Origin: Albimonas donghaensis
Lineage (GTDB): Bacteria > Pseudomonadota > Alphaproteobacteria > Rhodobacterales > Rhodobacteraceae
Direction of reading: 5' to 3'
DNA: 64,000 nucleotides
Assembly (NCBI RefSeq): GCF_900106695.1
Contig: NZ_FNMZ01000004.1
Location: 248,001 to 312,000, forward strand
Numbering within the stretch: position 1 is the stretch's first letter; each line of letters starts with the position of its first letter. The notes below the pieces were generated by a model. That model saw only the letters and a list, made by a program, of their open reading frames with translations. It was not told where the DNA came from and made no database searches. Position numbers and translations under genes: made by a program. Positions 26,348 to 35,616 of this stretch are shown here, piece after piece.

Positions 26348-27691
26348 CTAGCGTGAGGCGCCCGCGGGCCGTTGGCGCGGCGGAACCGAGGGTTCCCGCC
26401 GCGGCGGCGCGGCGGCGGGCGCGTCCTCCAGGCCCAGCAGACGGGCGAGTCCGAACCAGCGGCGACGGACCGGCGCCGGCGGCGCGGCCGGCCGGGCGGC
26501 GAGCGGCGCCGGTCCCCGCTCCGGCTGCGGCGGCGCCTCCGCGGCGGGCGAAGGCGTATCCGGGGCGCCTGTCGCCCGGGCGTCTCTGGCGGGCGCGGGC
26601 GGCGCGCTTGGGGGCGCGGGCGCGGGCGCGGCGCGCGGGCCGGCTGCGGACGACGGCGCGACGACCCGGCGTGCGGCGCGGTCCGCAACGGGCGTGGGCG
26701 GCGACGCGGCCTGCCAGCGGGCGGGTTCCGGCTCGGCCCCCCGCTTGCCGGCGGGCGCGGCCGCGCTTCGCGCCTTCGCGTCGGCGGCCTCCGCCGCCGC
26801 CGCCCGTTCCCGGCGCCGCGTGGCCCAGCGCCGGCGCACGGCCTGGGCCCGCGTCCGGCTTCGGGGCGGCCCCTCCAGCGGCAGCTCCTGCTGGTCGGGA
26901 TGCGGCTCCGCCTGCCAGTCGGTGTTGCGGCGATCTCCCGGCGCCGGCCCCTCCAGCGTATCGCGCGAGACCATGTTGCGCAGCGTGCCGGCGATGCCCG
27001 AGCGCCGCGCGCCCGGCGCGCCCGGCGCGCCCGCGGCCGCGGAGGGCAGCGCCGCGCCGATGAAGGCGGCGCGGGCCTCCGCGGCTTCGCGGGCCTCGGC
27101 TTCGGCCTCGCTCTCGGCTTCCGCATCCTCGCCTTCGATCTCGGGCGAGGGCAGCTCGACCCCATGGCTTTTCGCGCGCAGGCGCAGGCGGACGTCGGCC
27201 TCCCGGAACCGGATCAGCCGGGGCTCCAGCCCGTCGAGGATGAACCGCGCGTCGCGGCGGGAGGCCTCGGTGTCGATCAGCGCGCCGACGGGCGCCGAGA
27301 ACATGCCGAACACGGTGTCGCGGATGCAGGTGCTGTCATGCACCAGCCCCTCCAGCAGGCCCATCGCGTCCATGTCGATGCGCACGCCGTTGCGGCTGGC
27401 GGCGAGGCGCAGGGCGTCGGCCGCGGCCTCCATCTCCGCCTCGAAACTGTCGTGGAGCGCGCGCAGGCGCAGACGTTCCGTCTCCGGGATCGCCTCCCCC
27501 TCCGCCAGATGGCGCAGGAAGCCGAGCGCGCCGCGCTCGTCGAAATAGAGCCGCCGGATGCGTCCCAGGATGACCGCGGCGCGGAGATCCCATTCGACGC
27601 TGGCGAAGCGTGATTCCAGGGTCAGGGTGACGCTGAGCAGCCGATCGAGGCTGCGCAGTTCCTGCTCGACGCGGTCATTCCAGTTCGGCAA
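26348..27691 (-). CDS. Unknown protein: helical N-terminal domain plus long Ala/Pro/Arg-rich tail
   Basis: A 447-residue protein I do not recognise. Residues 1-190 look folded and helical (LDRLLSVTLTLESRFASVEW; RAAVILGRIRRLYFDERGAL). Then comes an acidic Glu/Ala run (EAESEAEAEAREAAEA), and from about residue 215 a Pro/Ala/Arg-rich, probably disordered tail that ends with a conserved-looking RRRWFGLARLLGLED before the last 25 residues. There is no signal peptide or membrane segment. TTG 27691 has GGAGGA with good spacing; ATG 27724 is an alternative without one. It is divergent from the TetR gene. Confidence 0.6.
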   Translation of the reverse strand: MPNWNDRVEQELRSLDRLLSVTLTLESRFASVEWDLRAAVILGRIRRLYFDERGALGFLRHLAEGEAIPETERLRLRALHDSFEAEMEAAADALRLAASRNGVRIDMDAMGLLEGLVHDSTCIRDTVFGMFSAPVGALIDTEASRRDARFILDGLEPRLIRFREADVRLRLRAKSHGVELPSPEIEGEDAEAESEAEAEAREAAEARAAFIGAALPSAAAGAPGAPGARRSGIAGTLRNMVSRDTLEGPAPGDRRNTDWQAEPHPDQQELPLEGPPRSRTRAQAVRRRWATRRRERAAAAEAADAKARSAAAPAGKRGAEPEPARWQAASPPTPVADRAARRVVAPSSAAGPRAAPAPAPPSAPPAPARDARATGAPDTPSPAAEAPPQPERGPAPLAARPAAPPAPVRRRWFGLARLLGLEDAPAAAPPRREPSVPPRQRPAGASR

Positions 27692-27861
27692 GGCGCATCC
27701 TCCGGCCAGACGGGGCGGGACCATAGGACCGCGCGGTGAAGGAGAGGTTCAGGAAACCGGTGAACGGCGCGTCTCCGCCCCGCCCCGCCCCGGGCGGTTC
27801 CCGACGCCGCGGGCGCGCATGGCCGATTGGTCTCCCCCCTCCGCCCGTCTATAAGGGCGCG

Positions 27862-28533
27862 ATGAGCGATGCGGGCGAAGAACGCGGAAACGGGCGCGGG
27901 GGCGAGGAAGGCGGACGCGCGCGGCGCGGCTACCACCACGGCAACCTGCGCGAGGCGCTGGTCGAAGCCGCCCTGCCCCTGATCGCCGAGCGCGGCCCCC
28001 AGGGCTTCACGCTTGCCGAAGTGGCGCGGGAGGCCGGGGTCTCCGGCGCCGCCCCCTACCGCCATTTCAAAGGCCGCGAGGACCTGATCGCCGAGATGGC
28101 GCGCCGGGGCTTCGATCTGTTCGCCGACCTGCTGGAACGGGCCTGGAACGGCGGCGAGCCGTCGCCGATCTCGGCGTTCGAGAAAATGTCGCGCGCCTAC
28201 CTGCATTTCGCGCGGGCCGAGCCGGGCATGTATATCGCCATGTTCGAAAGCGGCGTGACGGTGGGCGCGGACCCGGCGCTGCTCGCGGCCTCGGACCGGG
28301 CGATGGAGGTGATGCGCCGCGCCTCCGAGGCGCTGGTGATGCGCCTGCCGCCCGAGAAACGCCCCCCGGTGCAGATGATGTCCTATCACATCTGGGCGCT
28401 GAGCCACGGGGTGGTGGAGCTGTTCGCCCGCGACAGCGCCGGGCGCAAGGCCTCGATCTCGGCCGAGGACCTGCTGGAATCGGGGGCCATGGTCTACCTG
28501 CGCGGGCTCGGGCTGATCCCCGGCGCGGACTGA
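27862..28533 (+). CDS. TetR/AcrR-family transcriptional regulator (WHG-type C-terminus)
   Basis: A 223-residue regulator. The N-terminal HTH spans residues 20-75: GYHHGNLREALVEAALPLIA, then TLAEVAREAGVSGAAPYRHF, with the recognition helix in GVSGAAPYRHFKGRED. The C-terminal ligand domain has YHIWALSHGVVELF, the W-x-x-x-HG motif of the WHG family. The first 20 residues are a charged Gly/Arg extension. Target genes are not evident; the unknown gene at 26348-27691 is divergent and is the nearest candidate. Confidence 0.88.
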   Translation: MSDAGEERGNGRGGEEGGRARRGYHHGNLREALVEAALPLIAERGPQGFTLAEVAREAGVSGAAPYRHFKGREDLIAEMARRGFDLFADLLERAWNGGEPSPISAFEKMSRAYLHFARAEPGMYIAMFESGVTVGADPALLAASDRAMEVMRRASEALVMRLPPEKRPPVQMMSYHIWALSHGVVELFARDSAGRKASISAEDLLESGAMVYLRGLGLIPGAD

Positions 28534-28615
28534 CCGCCAGCGCTGATCCGCGCACTGGACGCTGCGCGTTTCGCGCCGTTACGTTTTCCCCGACCGAGAT
28601 CTCAGGGAGTTCCGC

Positions 28616-29338
28616 ATGGACATCGCCAAGCTGGTCGTCACGGCGCGCCGGATGCGCGCCAAGTCGTCCTACCACGACGCCGCCACGCTCGGCTCGGCGC
28701 GCATCGCGCAGAATGCCGACCAGATCCGCGGCGTGTTCATGCATATCCACAAATGCGCCGGCACATCGGTGATCAACAAGCTGCAGGCCCAGCCGGAGAC
28801 GATCTGCTGCGTGGCGCGCCCCGGCGATTTCGACGGCCGCACGGGGCGGGAGCGGATCCCCGACGAGATCTGGAACCGGGCGAAGAAGTTCACCTTCGTG
28901 CGCAATCCCTACGCGCGGATCTACTCGTCGTGGACGATGTTCTCCAAGGCCTGGATGTGGCGGCTGGTGTGGAAGGACTTCGACGCCTTCGTCGAGTCCA
29001 TGTATTTCTGCGACGTCGACCGGCAGTTCATTCGCCATGAAGCGCCCGAGAGCGAGTTCAACGCCACGCTGGACACGGTGATCCATCACTGCTCCAGCTT
29101 CCACAACCCGAAATACCATATCGACGAGATGGACCATATCGGGAAGGTGGAGACCATGTCCGAGGACATGGACGCCATCTCGAAGATGCTCGGGGTCGAC
29201 ATCGGCTCGGTTCCGCATCTGCGCAAGAGCACGGGCGGCGGCGGCGGGAGCTACCGCGACCATTACACCGACCATTCCCGCAAGCTGATCGCCGACAAAT
29301 ACGCCGCCGACCTGGAGCGGTTCGAATACAGTTTCTGA
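28616..29338 (+). CDS. Sulfotransferase family 2-like protein
   Basis: A 240-residue protein with both PAPS-binding motifs: the 5'-phosphosulfate loop VFMHIHKCAGTSVINKL near residue 45 and the 3'-phosphate motif KKFTFVRNPYARIYSSW near residue 98. It lacks a transmembrane anchor, unlike eukaryotic carbohydrate sulfotransferases, so it should act in the cytoplasm. Acceptors could be polysaccharide precursors or lipids; no surface-polysaccharide genes lie nearby. AGGGAG lies six bases before the ATG. It is a single gene, convergent with the glutaminase fusion. Confidence 0.85.
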   Translation: MDIAKLVVTARRMRAKSSYHDAATLGSARIAQNADQIRGVFMHIHKCAGTSVINKLQAQPETICCVARPGDFDGRTGRERIPDEIWNRAKKFTFVRNPYARIYSSWTMFSKAWMWRLVWKDFDAFVESMYFCDVDRQFIRHEAPESEFNATLDTVIHHCSSFHNPKYHIDEMDHIGKVETMSEDMDAISKMLGVDIGSVPHLRKSTGGGGGSYRDHYTDHSRKLIADKYAADLERFEYSF

Positions 29339-29365
29339 CCGGGGCGCGGGCCGCGCGCGCCGGGC

Positions 29366-31249
29366 CTATTCCAGCGCCCGGATCTCGTCGCTGGCCAGCC
29401 GCAGGCGGGAGGACAGCTCCCGCGACAGGTTTTCGAGAATGGCGATGAGGATGCCGGGGCGGGTCCGCGCCAGGTCGCGCAGCCGGTCGACGCCCAGCGC
29501 GTAGGCCACCACCGGCTCGTCCGCCACCACGTCGGCGGAGCGCGCGCCGCCGTCGAGCAGCGCCATCTCCCCCACCGACAGGCCGGGGCCGAGGCAGGCC
29601 AGCCGGCGGACCCGCCCGTCCTCACGCGGGACGGTGACGGAAGCCGAACCCCGCGCGATCACGAACAGCGCGCGGGCCGGGTCGCCGCGGCGCAGGATGG
29701 TCTCGCCGGCGGCGAACTGCATGGGCTGGACGATCTGCTCCAGCTCGCGGCAATCGTCCTCCGACAGGCCCTGGAACAGGTCCAGCTCCTTCAGCGCGTA
29801 TTTGGCCCCGTGGCGCAGCTCCGGCGCGGCGGCGAGGAGGGCGTCCTCGCTCAGTTCCAGCGCCGCGTCGGCGTCCTCGATCAGCGCCAGCCGCGACGTC
29901 CCCAGCGCCTCGGAGACCTCCGACATCGCGGCATGCAGGCCGGCCAGCGGGCCTTCGGCGGTCAGGTGGGACAGGATCAGCGACGCGTCCCCGGGCGTCG
30001 ACGCCTCGGTCATGTGGCGCATCAGGCCGATGGCGGCGGCGTCGGCCGATTGCGCGCGCTTGAAGTCGAGGATCAGGCGGTCGGTCTCCCCGGCCAGCGC
30101 CGCGGCGCGTCGGAGCAGACGCTCGACCGAGCCGAAATAGAGCTCGCCCTGCACCTCGATCACCGCCACCCGGGCGCCGCGGGCGGCCAGCAGGTCGCGC
30201 TCCCTCGGGGTGCGCAGGCGCTTGGAGGCGACCTTGTCGGCCCGGTATTCGCGCCGGATCACCGCGCGCACATTGGGCCGGGCGTTGAACACGTGCAGGC
30301 CGAAGGCCGAGGAGACCGCCTTGCACGCCTCCACCCCGCGCACCGAATTGCCATGCGCGTCGAGCCGCGGCGACCAGACCCCGATGCCGAGCTGCCCCGG
30401 GATCACCGCGATCACCCCGCCCGAGACGCCGCTTTTGGCCGGCACGCCGACCTCGTAGGCCCATTGGCCCGCGTAATTGTACATGCCGCAGGAATGCATG
30501 AGCGTCAGCACGTCGCGCACCGCCAGCGGATCGAGCACCTTGTCCCCGGTCAGCGGGTTCGCGCCGTCATTGGCCAGCGTCGCGGCCATCACCGCGAGAT
30601 CGCGGCAGGTCACCGACACCGCGCATTGCTTGAAGTACAGGTCGAGCACATCCTCCGGGTCCCGCCGGATCATGCCGGAATTGAGCATCATGTAGGCGAT
30701 GGCGCGGTTGCGGTGCCCCGTGGCGTGCTCCGACCGATAGACGGAGTCGTCGATGCTCAGCTCGCGCCCGGCGAACTGGGAGAAGAGCTCGCGCATGTTG
30801 CGCTCGCGCTGGGCCATGGTGGCCCCCTTCATCAGCTCGGCCACCGCGATGGCGCCGGCGTTGACCATCGGGTTGAAGGGGCGGTTGTGGACGTCGTCGA
30901 GGATGATCGAGTTGAAGGCCTCGCCGGTCGGCTCGACGCCCACATGGCCCAGCGTGAAATCCACGCCGTATTCGCGCAGGGCGTAGCCATACATGAACGG
31001 CTTGGAGACGGACTGGATGGTGAAGGGCTCGGCCTGGTCGCCGACGCCGTAGACCTGGCCGTCGACGGTGGCGATGCAGATGGCGAGGCCGTCGGCGTCG
31101 GCGCGGCTGAGTTCGGGGATGTAGTCGGCCACCGCGCCGCGCACGTCGTCGGCGAGCCGCCCGCGCAGACCGTCGAGCCAGGCTTCGATCGTGGCGCCCG
31201 AGGGCGTGGCTGCCGCGTTTTCGGGCGTATCCCTGCCGTCCATTCCCAT
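29366..31249 (-). CDS. glsA: Glutaminase A fused to STAS and cyclic-nucleotide-binding domains
   Basis: A 627-residue three-domain protein. Residues 20-330 are a serine beta-lactamase-like glutaminase with the catalytic SVSK (residues 80-83), PFNPMVNAGAIAV, and SGVSGGVIAVIPGQLGIGVW. About 365-470 is a STAS domain (VAVIEVQGELYFGSVERLL). About 490-610 is a cNMP-binding domain whose phosphate cassette SVGEMALLDGGARSADVV keeps the Glu and Arg that hold the ribose and cyclic phosphate. The enzyme converts glutamine to glutamate and ammonia; the added domains suggest regulation by cAMP/cGMP. ATG 31249 has GGGGGAGG five bases upstream and is preferred over ATG 31306. Confidence 0.92.
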   Translation of the reverse strand: MGMDGRDTPENAAATPSGATIEAWLDGLRGRLADDVRGAVADYIPELSRADADGLAICIATVDGQVYGVGDQAEPFTIQSVSKPFMYGYALREYGVDFTLGHVGVEPTGEAFNSIILDDVHNRPFNPMVNAGAIAVAELMKGATMAQRERNMRELFSQFAGRELSIDDSVYRSEHATGHRNRAIAYMMLNSGMIRRDPEDVLDLYFKQCAVSVTCRDLAVMAATLANDGANPLTGDKVLDPLAVRDVLTLMHSCGMYNYAGQWAYEVGVPAKSGVSGGVIAVIPGQLGIGVWSPRLDAHGNSVRGVEACKAVSSAFGLHVFNARPNVRAVIRREYRADKVASKRLRTPRERDLLAARGARVAVIEVQGELYFGSVERLLRRAAALAGETDRLILDFKRAQSADAAAIGLMRHMTEASTPGDASLILSHLTAEGPLAGLHAAMSEVSEALGTSRLALIEDADAALELSEDALLAAAPELRHGAKYALKELDLFQGLSEDDCRELEQIVQPMQFAAGETILRRGDPARALFVIARGSASVTVPREDGRVRRLACLGPGLSVGEMALLDGGARSADVVADEPVVAYALGVDRLRDLARTRPGILIAILENLSRELSSRLRLASDEIRALE

Positions 31250-31482
31250 GCGCGCGCCTCCCCCGATCCATTTCTGTTGACGAAGGCGAAGCAAGAACCC
31301 TGCCATTATGGCAGGTTTCGCCCCCTTCGACGGTCCGCCGCGGTGGGGCCGCGAGGTCGGTCGGGCGAGGCGCGCGCCCTTCCGAACGGCCTCGCGCTGG
31401 CCATGCGCCGCCCGAGGCGCTAGGGAACGCGCCAGGCGCCCGACCGGCGCCGCCCCCTTCGATCCGCCCTCCGGAGCGCGCC

Positions 31483-32319
31483 ATGACCCGACCCGACGAC
31501 GACCGCGAGCCGACCGCGCCGGATGCTTCGGGCGCGGCGCCTGTGGCCAGCGCCGACCCGCTGCAGCCCGATCTGGTGATGGAGCCCCCGCGCAACGCCA
31601 AGGAGGCCCGCAAACAGGCCCGCCGGCGCGCGGCCCAGGCCGACTGGCGCTCGGAACTGGAGGGGAAGGGCGCGCGGCTGCGGGCCTGGCTCGACATGCT
31701 CTTCGCCGATCACGCGGTCCTGCGCTATGTCTTCCTCAACCTGCACCCGGTGGGCGGCTCGGCCTGGCGTTCGGCCCAGCCGCTGCCTCACCAGGTGCGC
31801 CGCATGGCCCGGCGCGGCGTGCGGGCGGTGATCTCGCTGCGCGGCGGCGTGCTCTTCGGCTCCTACCCGCTGGAACGCGAGGCCTGCGAGGCGATGGGGA
31901 TCGAGTTCCGCCGCGCCGTCCTGCGGTCGCGCGGTTTGCCCAGCCGGGAGGAGCTAGCCGCCCTGCGCGCCCTGATCTCCGAGATCCCGACCCCGGTGCT
32001 GTTCCACTGCAAGTCGGGCTCGGATCGGGCGGGCTTCATGGCGGCGCTGTGGATGATCGAGCGCGAGGGGGCGACGGCGGCCGAGGCGCAGGGCCAGCTG
32101 TCGCTGCGCTACCTGCATCTGAGCCGCGGGCCGACCGGGATCCTCGACCTTTTCTTCGCCCGCGCCGCCGAGGCCGAGGCCCGCGGCGTCCCCTTCGACC
32201 GCTGGGTGGACGAGGAATACGACCGCGACGCCCTGCTGGCCGAACATCGCGCCGGCAAGAAGAGCCTGGGCGCGCGGATCTCCGGCTGGATCACCGACCG
32301 GCTGCTGCATCGCGAGTAA
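31483..32319 (+). CDS. CX5R-type protein tyrosine/dual-specificity phosphatase family protein
   Basis: A 278-residue soluble protein. The catalytic CX5R loop is PVLFHCKSGSDRAGFMAALW at about residue 167, with the Cys nucleophile and Arg both present. The region before it (WRSAQPLPHQVRRMARRGVRAVISLRG) is the typical start of bacterial DSP-like phosphatases. The first 60 residues are charged and Ala-rich (KEARKQARRRAAQ), perhaps a nucleic-acid- or membrane-associated tail. Substrates of these bacterial members range from proteins to lipid or inositol phosphates. GGAG precedes the ATG by six bases. It is divergent from glsA. Confidence 0.85.
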   Translation: MTRPDDDREPTAPDASGAAPVASADPLQPDLVMEPPRNAKEARKQARRRAAQADWRSELEGKGARLRAWLDMLFADHAVLRYVFLNLHPVGGSAWRSAQPLPHQVRRMARRGVRAVISLRGGVLFGSYPLEREACEAMGIEFRRAVLRSRGLPSREELAALRALISEIPTPVLFHCKSGSDRAGFMAALWMIEREGATAAEAQGQLSLRYLHLSRGPTGILDLFFARAAEAEARGVPFDRWVDEEYDRDALLAEHRAGKKSLGARISGWITDRLLHRE

Positions 32320-32364
32320 CCGGGGGCGCGCGATCGCCCCCCCGCACGTGAGGTCGGCGCGCGA

Positions 32365-32955
32365 TCAGCGGGCGTCGGGCGGCGCTTCGGGCATGAGCGG
32401 AATGTCGGGGGCGGTCCCTCCGGCGAGCGCATCCGGCGCGATCATGTCCGAAGGCGTGGGCCGGCGCAGCGCCTCGACCTCGCGTCGGGTGAGACGGCCC
32501 AGCGGATTGGCCGCCGGATCGGCCAGCGGATTGGCCAGCGCCGCGGCACCGGACCCGCCCCCGGCCTCCACTGTCACCGCCATGTCCCCGAAAGCCTGGA
32601 ATCCGAACGGTCCGATCAGGCCGGCCGAAGCGCGGGGCGCGGCGATGTCGATGCGCGGATACGGCCCCCCGGTGACCGCGACCGAATAGGTCCGTCGATC
32701 GGGATCGTCGAGCGCCCGGTGGACCTGGAAGGCGGCTTCCCGCGGCCCGATCTCGCCCCGCGCCATGGAGGCCAGCGCCGCGCGCCCCGCGCTCCGCATC
32801 CCGACCTCGGCGCGCACCACGACCAGCCAGTTGGCGAAGGCCAGCACCATGAAGGCCGCCACCGGCGCGACCAGCGCGATTTCGGAGGCGCCGCGCCAGC
32901 GGCGCGGACGGGCGAAAGCGGGCGCGGAGGCGCGGTCGGAATCGTCGCCTGGCAT
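32365..32955 (-). CDS. TadE-like pseudopilin/secretion protein
   Basis: A 196-residue protein with one N-terminal transmembrane helix (EIALVAPVAAFMVLAFANWL, residues 25-45) preceded by an Arg-rich cytoplasmic start and GASEIALVAP, the TadE/TadG processing-like motif in which Glu follows the cleavage-type site. The exported part has no cysteine pair. TadE-like proteins belong to Flp pilus systems, but no other tad genes lie here, so this is an orphan copy. It also resembles generic TadE/G-like proteins annotated as pilus assembly proteins. Confidence 0.65.
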   Translation of the reverse strand: MPGDDSDRASAPAFARPRRWRGASEIALVAPVAAFMVLAFANWLVVVRAEVGMRSAGRAALASMARGEIGPREAAFQVHRALDDPDRRTYSVAVTGGPYPRIDIAAPRASAGLIGPFGFQAFGDMAVTVEAGGGSGAAALANPLADPAANPLGRLTRREVEALRRPTPSDMIAPDALAGGTAPDIPLMPEAPPDAR

Positions 32956-33149
32956 CGGCGCAGCGGGCCTTCCCGTGGGTCGATCCCGGCGAACGGCCGG
33001 GTTCGGAAGCGGACGAGGTTACGCGGTTGAGGCAGGCGACGCTGGAGGCGGCGGCGAAACGCGAACGCCGCCGCCGGCCGATGCGGCGCCGCCCGGAACG
33101 ACGGGCGGCGCGGAGGTGGGCGGCGCCGGGATGGACGGCGCCGGACGGA

Positions 33150-33494
33150 TCAGAAGGGCAGCTTCATGCCCGGGGGCAGCGGCAGGCCCTCGGCGGCCTG
33201 GGCCATCTCGGCCTGGGCGGCTTCGGCGGCGTTCTCCTGGGCGGTGCGGATGGCGGCGATGATCAGGTCCTCAACCGCCTCGCGGTCCTCGGGCACGAAC
33301 AGGGACGGGTCGATGCTGAGGCCCCGCAGCTCGCCCTTGCCGGAGACGCGGGCCTTGACCATGCCGGCGCCGGCCTCGCCCTCGGCCTCGATATTGGCGA
33401 TGCGCTCCTGCGCCTCGGCCATCTTGCCCTGCAGCTCCTGCGCCTTGGCCATCATCTTGGCCATGTCGCCGATGTTACCCAGTCCCTTGAGCAT
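33150..33494 (-). CDS. ybaB: YbaB/EbfC nucleoid-associated protein
   Basis: A 114-residue DNA-binding protein: MLKGLGNIGDMAKMMAKAQE, the coiled helix, then GMVKARVSGKGELRGLSIDP. It forms a tweezer-like dimer that coats DNA. It follows dnaX (190 bp away), as in most bacteria. The usual third gene, recR, does not follow; the TadE-like gene does. Confidence 0.95.
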   Translation of the reverse strand: MLKGLGNIGDMAKMMAKAQELQGKMAEAQERIANIEAEGEAGAGMVKARVSGKGELRGLSIDPSLFVPEDREAVEDLIIAAIRTAQENAAEAAQAEMAQAAEGLPLPPGMKLPF

Positions 33495-33684
33495 GGGAGG
33501 CTCCTTGTCGTCTGGCCGCCCGAGGGGGGCGGCGGAATGTCGGGGCCGGCGGGGGAGAGGCGGCGGAGAATCGCGCCCGGCCCCCCACGGCGCGGCGGAT
33601 GGTCAGCATATGCGCAACCTCGCGCGGCGCGGCAATGTCGGATCGCGGATCGAATGCCCTGCGGACGGCTCCGCGAGGCGCGGA

Positions 33685-35616
33685 TCAGGGGCGTTCCTCG
33701 AAAACGTCGACCGGGTCCCAGCCCTCCCAGTCGTCGTCGTCCGGGGTCTCCTCCCATTCCGGGGCGGTCTGGGTCTCCTCCGCCGGGGCCTCGGCGCCGA
33801 AGGCGCGGGTGGCGAGGATCTCGGCCTCCGGAAAGGCGTCCATGGCGGCGCGGACCAGCGGGTGTTCGCGCAGGCGGGCATGCAGGTCGTCGCGCTCGGC
33901 GTCGCGCTGCTCCGCGACCGTGGGGGCGCCGCCGGAGGCTTCGACCGACACCATCCAGCGGGCGCCGGTCCACAGGCGCAGACGCTCGGCCAGGTCGGCG
34001 GCGAGGCTCTGGGGCGCCGAGGGCGACGGCTCGAAGGCGATGCGTCCGGGCTGGTAGGACACGAGCCGCAGCCCGGTTTCCACCGTCACCAGAAGCCTTG
34101 CGTCGCGCTTTTCGCGGATCAGGGCGAGCACGTCGTCGAAAGCGGGCAGCGCGGCGACGGCGGCGGAGACCTCGGGCTGCGGGGTCGGCGCCGGGGCGGC
34201 GTCGCGCGGTTCCGGCGTGGCGGAGGCGAGCGTCGGGCGCGGAGCCTCGGCGCGGGGCGCGGAGGCCTGCGCCGGCGCATGGGCGGCGGCGGGCGCCGCG
34301 ACCGCCCGGAAGGCCCCTCCCGACGCCTGGGCGCGGGCGCCGCCGCCATTCCCTCCGCCGCCGCCCCCGCTGCCGCCGCCGCCGCTGCCGCCGCCGCCGC
34401 CCGGAGGCGACCCGGGCGCGGCGCCGGCCGGGGCGCCGCCCTCGGCGGTCAGACGACGGATCAGGTCCTCGGGGCTCGGCAGATCGGCGACATGGGTCAG
34501 GCGGATGATCGCCATCTCCGCGGCCATCATCGGGTTGGAAGCGGCCGCGGCCTCCTCCATCGCCTTGAGCAGCATCTGCCAGGCGCGGGCGAGCGGGCGC
34601 AGGGCGAGGCGCTCGGCATAGTCCCTGGCCCGCGCCCGGGCGTCCGGCCCGGCGGTGGGGTCGTCGGCGGCTTCCGGCGTGATCTTGGCGATGGAGATCC
34701 AGTGCGTGACCTCCGCCAGATCCCGCAGCACCGCCAGCGGATCGGCGCCTTGCGCATATTGCTCCGACAGCTCCGACAGCGCCGCGGCGCAGTCGCCCCG
34801 CATCACCGCCTCGAACAGGTCCAGCGTGCGCCCCCGGTCGGCGAGGCCGAGCATGGAGCGGACCTCATCCGCCGACGTCTCCCCCGCCCCGTGGGCGATG
34901 GCCTGATCGAGCAGGGAGAGCGCGTCGCGGGCCGACCCTTCCGCCGCCCGCGCGATCAGGGCCAGCGCGTCCTGGGCGACCTGCGCGCCCTCCTTCTCCG
35001 CGATGCCGGAGAGATGGGTCATCATCACCTCCGGCTCGATCCGGCGCAGGTCGAAGCGCTGGCAGCGGGAGAGGACGGTGACCGGGACCTTGCGGATCTC
35101 GGTGGTGGCGAAGATGAACTTCACGTGCTCGGGCGGTTCTTCGAGCGTCTTGAGCAGCGCGTTGAAGGCGGAGGTGCTGAGCATGTGCACCTCGTCGATG
35201 ATGTAGACCTTGTAGCGCGCCGAGGCCGCCCGGTAGCGCACCGCGTCGATGATCTCGCGCACGTCGCCGACGCCGGTGCGCGAGGCGGCGTCCATCTCCA
35301 TCACGTCCACATGGCGGGATTCGGCGATGGAGACGCAGGGCTCGCAGACCCCGCAGGGGGAGACGGTGGGGCCGCCCCGCCCGTCCGGCCCGATGCAGTT
35401 CAGCCCCTTGGCGACGATGCGGGCGGTGGTGGTCTTGCCCACCCCGCGCACGCCCGTGAGGATGAAGGCATGGGCGATGCGGTCGCTTTCGAAGGCGTTG
35501 CGCAGGGTGCGCACCATCGCCTCCTGCCCGATCAGGTCGGCGAAGGTGGCGGGGCGGTATTTGCGGGCCAGCACCTGATAGGCGGGCTTCGCCTCGGGAG
35601 ACGCGTCGTCGGCCAT
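33685..35616 (-). CDS. dnaX: DNA polymerase III subunits gamma/tau
   Basis: A 643-residue clamp-loader ATPase. Walker A is FILTGVRGVGKTTTARI, the zinc-binding cysteines are in CIGPDGRGGPTVSPCGVCEPC, the Walker B is VYIIDEVHMLS and the SRC motif is VTVLSRCQRFDLRR. After domain III there is a Gly-rich linker (residues about 410-435, GSGGGGSGGGGGGNGGG) and a tau-type C-terminus ending EETPDDDDWEGWDPVDVFEE. GGAG precedes the ATG at 35616. I see no A-rich slippery site, so the short gamma form, if made, would need another route. Confidence 0.96.
   Translation of the reverse strand: MADDASPEAKPAYQVLARKYRPATFADLIGQEAMVRTLRNAFESDRIAHAFILTGVRGVGKTTTARIVAKGLNCIGPDGRGGPTVSPCGVCEPCVSIAESRHVDVMEMDAASRTGVGDVREIIDAVRYRAASARYKVYIIDEVHMLSTSAFNALLKTLEEPPEHVKFIFATTEIRKVPVTVLSRCQRFDLRRIEPEVMMTHLSGIAEKEGAQVAQDALALIARAAEGSARDALSLLDQAIAHGAGETSADEVRSMLGLADRGRTLDLFEAVMRGDCAAALSELSEQYAQGADPLAVLRDLAEVTHWISIAKITPEAADDPTAGPDARARARDYAERLALRPLARAWQMLLKAMEEAAAASNPMMAAEMAIIRLTHVADLPSPEDLIRRLTAEGGAPAGAAPGSPPGGGGGSGGGGSGGGGGGNGGGARAQASGGAFRAVAAPAAAHAPAQASAPRAEAPRPTLASATPEPRDAAPAPTPQPEVSAAVAALPAFDDVLALIREKRDARLLVTVETGLRLVSYQPGRIAFEPSPSAPQSLAADLAERLRLWTGARWMVSVEASGGAPTVAEQRDAERDDLHARLREHPLVRAAMDAFPEAEILATRAFGAEAPAEETQTAPEWEETPDDDDWEGWDPVDVFEERP

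Noticed and set aside
34330-34410. Programmed frameshift site in dnaX for the gamma subunit.
   Set aside because: No A-AAA-AAG-like slippery run with a stem-loop. The region is a GC-rich Gly/Ser linker in frame.
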